NCBI GenBank assembly: GCA_947561715.1
Contig: OX387202.1
Span: 20,535,001 to 20,599,000 of the forward strand
Reading direction: 5' to 3'
DNA: 64,000 nt
Origin: Ascidia mentula
Taxonomy: Eukaryota; Chordata; Ascidiacea; Phlebobranchia; Ascidiidae
Of this stretch, positions 59,109-64,000 are shown piece by piece. A program made the position numbers and the translations under genes. Numbering within the stretch: position 1 is the first letter of the stretch; each line of letters starts with the position of its first letter. Below the pieces are notes generated by a model. The model was not told the DNA's origin and ran no database searches. It worked only from the letters and a program-made list of their open reading frames with translations.

Positions 59109-59507
59109 ATGGCGGCCTTGGCTACGCTTTGCGACGCTTACGGTAGTGATTCTGATTTTAGCGATTCTGAATTTACGCAAGTAGATCAAGCTGGCACCAA
59201 AGTGAATTTGCCTTTACCGCAAGCTATTTCTTCATTGTTTGGAGACACCAAGTCGTTGAAACCCCAGGAACACCCGAGGTCGAATCCGGTCGTTCCCCCA
59301 TGAGCGCGGGAATTGGGCAACGTATGTTTACATACCTTACCCCCAAAAAAGTTTGGATGAATTTAAATTCAACGTTGAAAAAACACTCGAAAGCAGAGAA
59401 AAAGGTATTAAATTATCTGCTTAAATTATTGTGTACAGTTTTAAATGTTTGGGAATCAATTGATAGAATCGACATGGCATCTTGTGGATGATTTCCATGT
59501 GAGTATT
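59109..59507 (+). pseudogene. USB1: USB1, copy C, 5' part only
   Basis: Starts MAALATLCDAYGSDSDFSDS and runs through LPLPQAISSLFGDTK. One extra C after caggaacac shifts the frame relative to copy A, so the [15 protein letters not shown] segment is present but out of frame. Four codons of the acidic stretch are missing. There is no hAT insert; the exon passes directly from ATACCTTAC to the part reading [20 protein letters not shown]. The second exon begins after a gatag acceptor (DDFHVSIS, first 2H motif) and is cut at about 59508 by foreign DNA. The rest of USB1, including the second 2H motif, is absent. Confidence 0.88.
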
Positions 59508-60434
59508 TCAGTTGACTCAATGCTTCATGTCCAAAATGGACATTTCAAAGCATGTGGTGAAATAATAGCTGCAAGTTTGGTGCAAGGTGGGCCAGCTCCA
59601 CATTGCTTACACCCAAATGTGTTCACAATTCTTGCTAACATGGATTCAGTTGATATAACCAAACTAAATCTTGACCAACACTTTACTGAGAATGAAGTTC
59701 AACTGATACAGAGAGTTTGTGCTGACCCACTTGTTCATACTGACATAATTACAGAAAATGGATACACAGGCAAAATCAATATTGATAGCGCTAGTGCAAT
59801 TAGTCGCACAATCATGGTAAGCATCACTAATAAGCGGCTTTGCTGCCTCAAAGAGTTTGCTTCAGGGCTGAGTCTGTTTGGTTTGTTCAATGTTGTCAAA
59901 AATAATGTCTTACTTTTTGCACCATTATTCATTCCAGGCAAATTGACTGTTGATGCCAATTATGTGTCAAGTTTACTTCAACCGCAATATTCCTCAAAAA
60001 ATTCCACAAAGCGGTGCGTAGAGGAGAAGATAATGGATAACTTTCAAGATTTCTTGAACTATATTGAGGATAACTGTATTCGGGCCCCCACAGAAGAGGT
60101 TTTGGCTTACTGCTGTACTAACAGTGAAAATGAAGTCAATGTAGAAAATATTGGAGAGACAATGACTGCAGCAGCTGATTGTACTCCAGCTGGTGTGCTA
60201 GGTTGGCTAACAGGCCAAAAACATAGGCCAATATTTGGTGACAGTTTGTCCATATCTGTGGAATTTAATCATGACTGCATGAGCAACAACCCAAACCACA
60301 CAATCTGTTTTCCTGTTGTTGGCGCATGTGCGAAAACAATTACGCTCCCTACAAAACATATGGAAGAACTTCAAGATTTCAAATCAATCTTTATTACAGC
60401 AATGTCCAATGGCCAGGCATTTGGTTTACATTGA
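59508..60434 (+). CDS. HECT-like E3 ligase fragment carried by a transposon
   Basis: About 308 residues after the junction read HVQNGHFKACGEIIAASLVQ followed by GGPAPHCLHPNVF, then a divergent middle, then SISVEF, CFPVVGACAKTITLPTKHME, and the end IFITAMSNGQAFGLH. This is the C-terminal HECT layout of the G2E3-like proteins found in transposons of fish and invertebrates: the VQGGPAP signature, and near the end a Cys before xxxLxLP and a terminal FGL. The Cys in GACAKTITLP is the candidate catalytic residue. The N-terminal half of the domain is missing at the junction with USB1, so the protein is truncated. It is convergent with the transposase gene downstream. Ligase activity is unproven. Confidence 0.65.
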   Translation, partial: SVDSMLHVQNGHFKACGEIIAASLVQGGPAPHCLHPNVFTILANMDSVDITKLNLDQHFTENEVQLIQRVCADPLVHTDIITENGYTGKINIDSASAISRTIMVSITNKRLCCLKEFASGLSLFGLFNVVKNNVLLFAPLFIPGKLTVDANYVSSLLQPQYSSKNSTKRCVEEKIMDNFQDFLNYIEDNCIRAPTEEVLAYCCTNSENEVNVENIGETMTAAADCTPAGVLGWLTGQKHRPIFGDSLSISVEFNHDCMSNNPNHTICFPVVGACAKTITLPTKHMEELQDFKSIFITAMSNGQAFGLH

Positions 60435-61038
60435 AAAAATTATTCTATTTCATTGTTTGTATTCATAAGTAGTTGTCACTTTATTGCATGTTTCAAGTGT
60501 TATATGGCAAAACAGCAATTTATATTTTTTACGTACTCACTATTTTGTTCGTGACCGTCAGCATTGTCGAAGCAAAATTAGTGTTTTATTTTTTTATTCT
60601 ACTGCCTCCTGTTTGTTTTGGTGAAACTTATTTCATCCTTTTATACCAAAATTGTTTTTACCTGACACTTACTATTGCATTTTTGAGGTACTGCTGCATA
60701 ATTGTGAGATTTTTGTGCCACTGCTACTTGCCACTGTATATTTATGCACTCACTTTTCTTCATTTACACTGCATGCTGTCTTTCACACTTTTCTATTCCA
60801 TCATCTGTTCGCAATACAATGGGAAAAAAATTCGATTTGTATCCTAGCATTTACAAACCACCTCTTTTAGATTCTAGTAGTGCAGTACGCTGATGGTTAA
60901 TCAGTGAGTAAAAAAACAATTTTTCACAAAGTTGCCTGTGTTTGTTGATGTAATTTGACAATTAGCATACTTGCACTAACAACAAAGTTCAATATACTGA
61001 AGTACAAACATGCATAAATGGCTGTGGGCTTTGACTTT
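60435..61038. other. 3' spacer between two convergent transposon genes
   Basis: AT-rich with no gene recognised; the frames seen (for example 60473-60847) are low-complexity hydrophobic. Probably the 3' UTRs of the flanking convergent genes. Confidence 0.5.
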
Positions 61039-62340
61039 TTATTCTTTTGCAACCTCCATTATCCCTTTGTACATTGCCAGTGCTTCTGCACAGGAAGTTG
61101 GCATGATAAATCCAAGTTCAGTTCGAACATAGTCAAAATATTTCTCATATTCGTTCACTTCTTCGGGTGGGGAAATATCATTGCACACCACTTGAAATTT
61201 CTCTTGTGAGACTGCATTTATCATGTCTGCTCTTCCACCATACCTTTCTGGCATTAAGTAAAGTAAATTTGGTCGACCAGCTATAACATTGTGTCTTGAT
61301 TTTCGTATTCGATGACTATTCCAGTGATCCATTACAAAATTTAAGTCACTTTGTAGAACTTTGGAGAAGCAATACCACACACACTCCTTGCTTAAAGGAA
61401 GTGAATAATCAACAACACCTTTAAACTCGAGATCACCAAAAAAGTTTCGCCACCAAGAAGTACGAAACTTGCACAATGTTGACCACCAACTTTCAATTCT
61501 CCGATTCCTTGGTGAAGGAACGTATCGATGTGCATTGATACTGTTTCTGAAAAAGCACTGTGCTGCTGCCAATATCCCATTTTCTGTGCCCAAATCAGAC
61601 ACAATTTGCACTGGACAACCTTGTACATGTGAAACAGTTCTAAGGTACATGGAAGCTATAGTGTGTGGGCATTTATTGGAGCGTATAACATGAAGCCATA
61701 GGACCTTACGACTAAAACCATCAATGGCTGCATGTATGGAAAAACCAAATGGCTTTAATTTATCATAACCATCTATATGCCAGGCATAATTGGGCCCTGG
61801 ATTGTTATACTCTCTGCGCTTCAGACGATGGCCCCTCCTGAGTTCACAGCCATCAGGATCAATTTTATTCAAAACTTCTGCAACAAAGGATCTTGGAACT
61901 CTCAAACCCTCCATCTCCAAACCATGCCACACAGAACGGTACCCCCCACATGAAGATGGACCTTCTAAAATTTCTTTGATTCGTTTTTCAGCATCATTTA
62001 TAATATTCGGATCTTTTTGCCAAGCACCACGTCTATGCAGCCCCATTTCTTGTAAGCGTCTTTTCAAGGTTCTCAAACTGAAAGTTACATTGTGGTAATT
62101 TTGCAACAAATGCAAAATTTCAGAGTGTTCATATCCTAGTTGAAAGTAGTGGGTGATGAGGTGTGTTTCATCAAAGGTGGTCCCTGCAAGGAAAAATTGT
62201 ATTGTCTAAACCGAAATAACAAAATTGCAATGAATGTAGGCCAACTGGAAATACACAATACAAACACACTTACCATGGCCACAATGGGTACAAAATGAAT
62301 GATCAAGTCCCACATAGTGATCACAATTTAAACAATTCAT
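61039..62340 (-). CDS. rve-type DDE transposase with N-terminal zinc ribbon (IS3EU-like), 403 aa
   Basis: Two exons, 62340-62274 and 62183-61039, joined in phase 1 with GTAAGTG donor and TTGCAG acceptor. The N-terminus is a CX2C...CX2C zinc ribbon (CLNCDHYVGLDHSFCTHCGH). A helix-turn-helix-like part follows (LRTLKRRLQEMGLHRRGAW). The integrase core has YAWHIDGYDKLKPFG (first Asp), VSDLGTENG (second Asp) and RNRRIESWW (Glu), then HWNSHRIRKSRH. The layout fits the rve-fold transposases of animal IS3EU-type DNA transposons, frequently annotated as integrase-core proteins. The gene is open with intact catalytic residues. The assignment to IS3EU is from memory of the family and should be checked. 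Confidence 0.75.
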
Positions 62341-62464
62341 TCAGTTGAACAGTCCCTGCCAACAACTGGAGTAGGTAAATGCTTACTTAGCTGATATAGT
62401 CGGTCACCCGTCGTGCAAAAATACGAACGGAGTGAAATCAACGAGAACCTGGCCAGTCACTACA

Positions 62465-63240
62465 TTTTGCGTCACAAGAAATATATTTCGCGCGATGTAA
62501 ATATATTTCGCGCGGTGAAAAAATATTTCGCGCAGTGAAAATATATTTCGCGAAGTGAAAATATATTTCGCGATGTTACGAAATTTTATTTTGCGCAGTG
62601 AAAATATATTTCGCGAAGTGAAAATATATTTCGTGCAGTGAAAATATATTTCGCGAAGTGAAAAAATATTTTGCGCAGTGAAAATATATTTCGTGCAGTG
62701 AAAATATATTTCGCGATGTTACGAAATTTTATTTGTAGCGGTCGAAATATATTACGCGATGTTACGAAATTTTATTTTGCGCAGTGAAAATATATTTCGC
62801 GCATCGTTAATATTTCGCGGTGGCACTTGTGGGCCTACGGTGGCCCATAAGTGCCACCGCAAAATATTAACGAAGCGCGAAATATATTTTCACTGCGCGA
62901 AATATTTTAAGACTGCGTGAAATATATTTTCACTGCGCGAAATATTTTTTCACAGCGCGAAATATATTTTCACTTCGCGAAATATATTTTCACTGCGCGA
63001 AATATATTTCGACCGCTACAAATAAAATTTCGTAACATCGCGAAATATATTTTCACTGCACGAAATATATTTTCACTGCACGAAATATATTTTCACTTCG
63101 CGAAATATATTTTCACTGCGCGAAATATATTTCGACCGCTACAAATAAAATTTCGTAACATCGCGAAATATATTTTCACTGCGCGAAATATATTTTCACT
63201 GCGCGAAATATATTTACATCGCGCGAAATATATTTCATGT
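62465..63240. repeat. 18-bp satellite (GCGAAATATATTTTCACT) in inverted arms
   Basis: On the right arm the unit GCGAAATATATTTTCACT repeats about 15 times with variants (tgcacgaaat, ttcgcgaaat) and two interspersed blocks ending cgtaacatc. The left arm has the reverse complement. The long frame through 62917-63276 is a product of the repeat and not a gene. Confidence 0.9.
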
Positions 63241-63373
63241 GACGCAAAATGTGGTGACAGGCCAGGTTCTCGTTGATTTCACTCCGTTCGTATTTTTGCA
63301 TGACGGGTGACTGACTATATCAGCTAAGTAAGCATTTACCTACTCCAGTTGTTGGCAGGGACTGTTCAACTGA

Positions 63374-63883
63374 TTGAATTGTTTAAATTGTGATCACTAT
63401 GTGGGACTTGATCATTCATTTTGTACCCATTGTGGCCATGGTAAGTGTGTTTGTATTGTGTATTTCCAGTTGGCCTACATTCATTGCAATTTTGTTATTT
63501 CGGTTTGGACAATACAATTTTTCCTTGCAGGGACCACCTTTGATGAAACACACCTCATCACCCACTACTTTCAACTAGGATATGAACACTCTGAAATTTT
63601 GCATTTGTTACAAAATTACCACAATGTAACTTTCAGTTTGAGAACCTTGAAAAGACGCTTACAAGAAATGGGGCTGCATAGACGTGGTGCTTGGCAAAAA
63701 GATCCGAATATTATAAATGATGCTGAAAAACGAATCAAAGAAATTTTAGAAGGTCCATCTTCATGTGGGGGTACCGTTCTGTGTGGCATGGTTTGGAGAT
63801 GGAGGGTTTGAGAGTTCCAAGATCCTTTGTTGCAGAAGTTGTACAAAGGGATAATGGAGGTTGCAAAAGAATAAAAAGTCAAA
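63374..63883 (+). pseudogene. Inverted, internally deleted second copy of the transposase gene
   Basis: Exon 1 (63374-63440) reads NCLNCDHYVGLDHSFCTHCG, but the ATG of the left copy is TTG here. Exon 2 starts at 63531 (GTTFDETHLITHYFQ) and continues to about 63840, where the DDE region is deleted and the last 45 bp of the gene follow. It cannot encode a catalytic protein. Confidence 0.85.
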
Positions 63884-64000
63884 GCCAAGTGTCGGGGGAC
63901 GATCGACCTCAGTCAAATATCTGACGTCACAGAGAAAGAGAATGGCATTGACATCATTATGACGTCATCAAAAGTGCACCACCTTTCGGCGGAATCGAGC
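63884..64000 (+). pseudogene. MYO10: Myosin-X-like PH2 exon fragment, copy C, runs off the window
   Basis: Matches 36918-37043 of the myosin-X-like gene (CRGTIDLSQISD, TEKENGIDIIMTSSKVHHLS, AESS). Three codons (VTD or equivalent) are absent without loss of frame. It starts within an exon, directly fused to transposon DNA. Whether the rest of the gene follows lies beyond the window. Confidence 0.9.

Larger units (their letters stand above)
61020..63886. mobile_element. Palindromic transposon block (two inverted transposase ends around a satellite)
   Basis: The left half (61020-62838) and right half (62839-63886) are inverted copies with centre near 62838 (gggcc-tacggt-ggccc). The right half has lost about 0.8 kb of the transposase body (equivalent to about 61073-61872), then resumes with the last codons and the 3' flank (ttgcaaaagaataaaaagtc). 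The right junction to myosin-X exon sequence overlaps by GCC (63884-63886). No target duplication is visible at either side, so the ends are rearranged. Confidence 0.8.

Noticed and set aside
60473-60870. Hydrophobic 124-codon frame as a membrane protein gene
   Set aside because: AT-rich low-complexity spacer between convergent transposon genes. No start context or family.
62917-63276. 119-codon frame with repeats of ARNIFSLREIYFHFAK type
   Set aside because: It is a translation of the 18-bp satellite in the transposon ends.
1-64000. CRISPR array or bacterial operon
   Set aside because: No short regularly spaced identical repeats with unique spacers. Introns, MITEs and animal gene families show a eukaryotic genome.

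Overview
The window looks like genomic DNA of an invertebrate chordate, most likely an ascidian tunicate such as Ciona. This is inferred from a myosin-X-like MyTH4-FERM gene with short introns, a USB1 gene, ficolin-type collagen/fibrinogen exons and an AT-rich, transposon-dense background. I cannot fix the species from sequence alone.

The main architectural fact is that the window holds two diverged copies of one locus in the same order. Copy A runs from about 2.66 to 43.2 kb: a repeat block, a truncated ficolin-like gene (12.7-14.0 kb, minus), a probable TEDC2-like gene (16.4-18.1 kb, minus), a nest of DNA transposons (21.0-24.1 kb), USB1 (24.4-32.5 kb, plus) and a myosin-X-like gene (33.6-43.2 kb, plus). 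Copy C runs from 44.3 kb to the window end: the same repeat block, the same truncated ficolin gene (49.6-51.4 kb), the same transposon nest with fewer layers (57.7-58.8 kb), the 5' part of USB1 (59.1-59.5 kb), a foreign transposon block (59.5-63.9 kb), and then a piece of a myosin-X PH exon that runs off the window. A third short copy (B, 19.6-21.0 kb) shares the repeat block only. This is either a true segmental duplication or two haplotypes joined end to end in the assembly.

Because there are two copies, several transposons can be read against their own empty site. These are a 5600-bp CACTA-like element (6485-12084, TSD TG), a piggyBac-type element (21842-23772, TSD TTAA) and a hAT-type MITE inside a USB1 coding exon (24615-25152, TSD TACCTTAC). 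A Harbinger-type MITE is present in both copies. A nearly whole BEL/Pao LTR retrotransposon (25492-32104, LTRs about 98-99% alike) sits exactly at a USB1 splice donor. Penelope-like remnants carry inverted arms with hammerhead-like cores, and one keeps reverse transcriptase and GIY-YIG fragments.

The most unusual parts are four. (1) A palindromic transposon block (61.0-63.9 kb) has an rve-type DDE transposase with a zinc ribbon next to a HECT-like E3 ligase ORF. (2) The CACTA-like element carries a spliced SAM/SAMD3-like second gene. (3) Neither USB1 copy is intact, and each is damaged differently. (4) The myosin-X-like gene begins in the middle of IQ motif 1 with no motor exons anywhere in the window, and it has a frame problem and a missing stretch in FERM.
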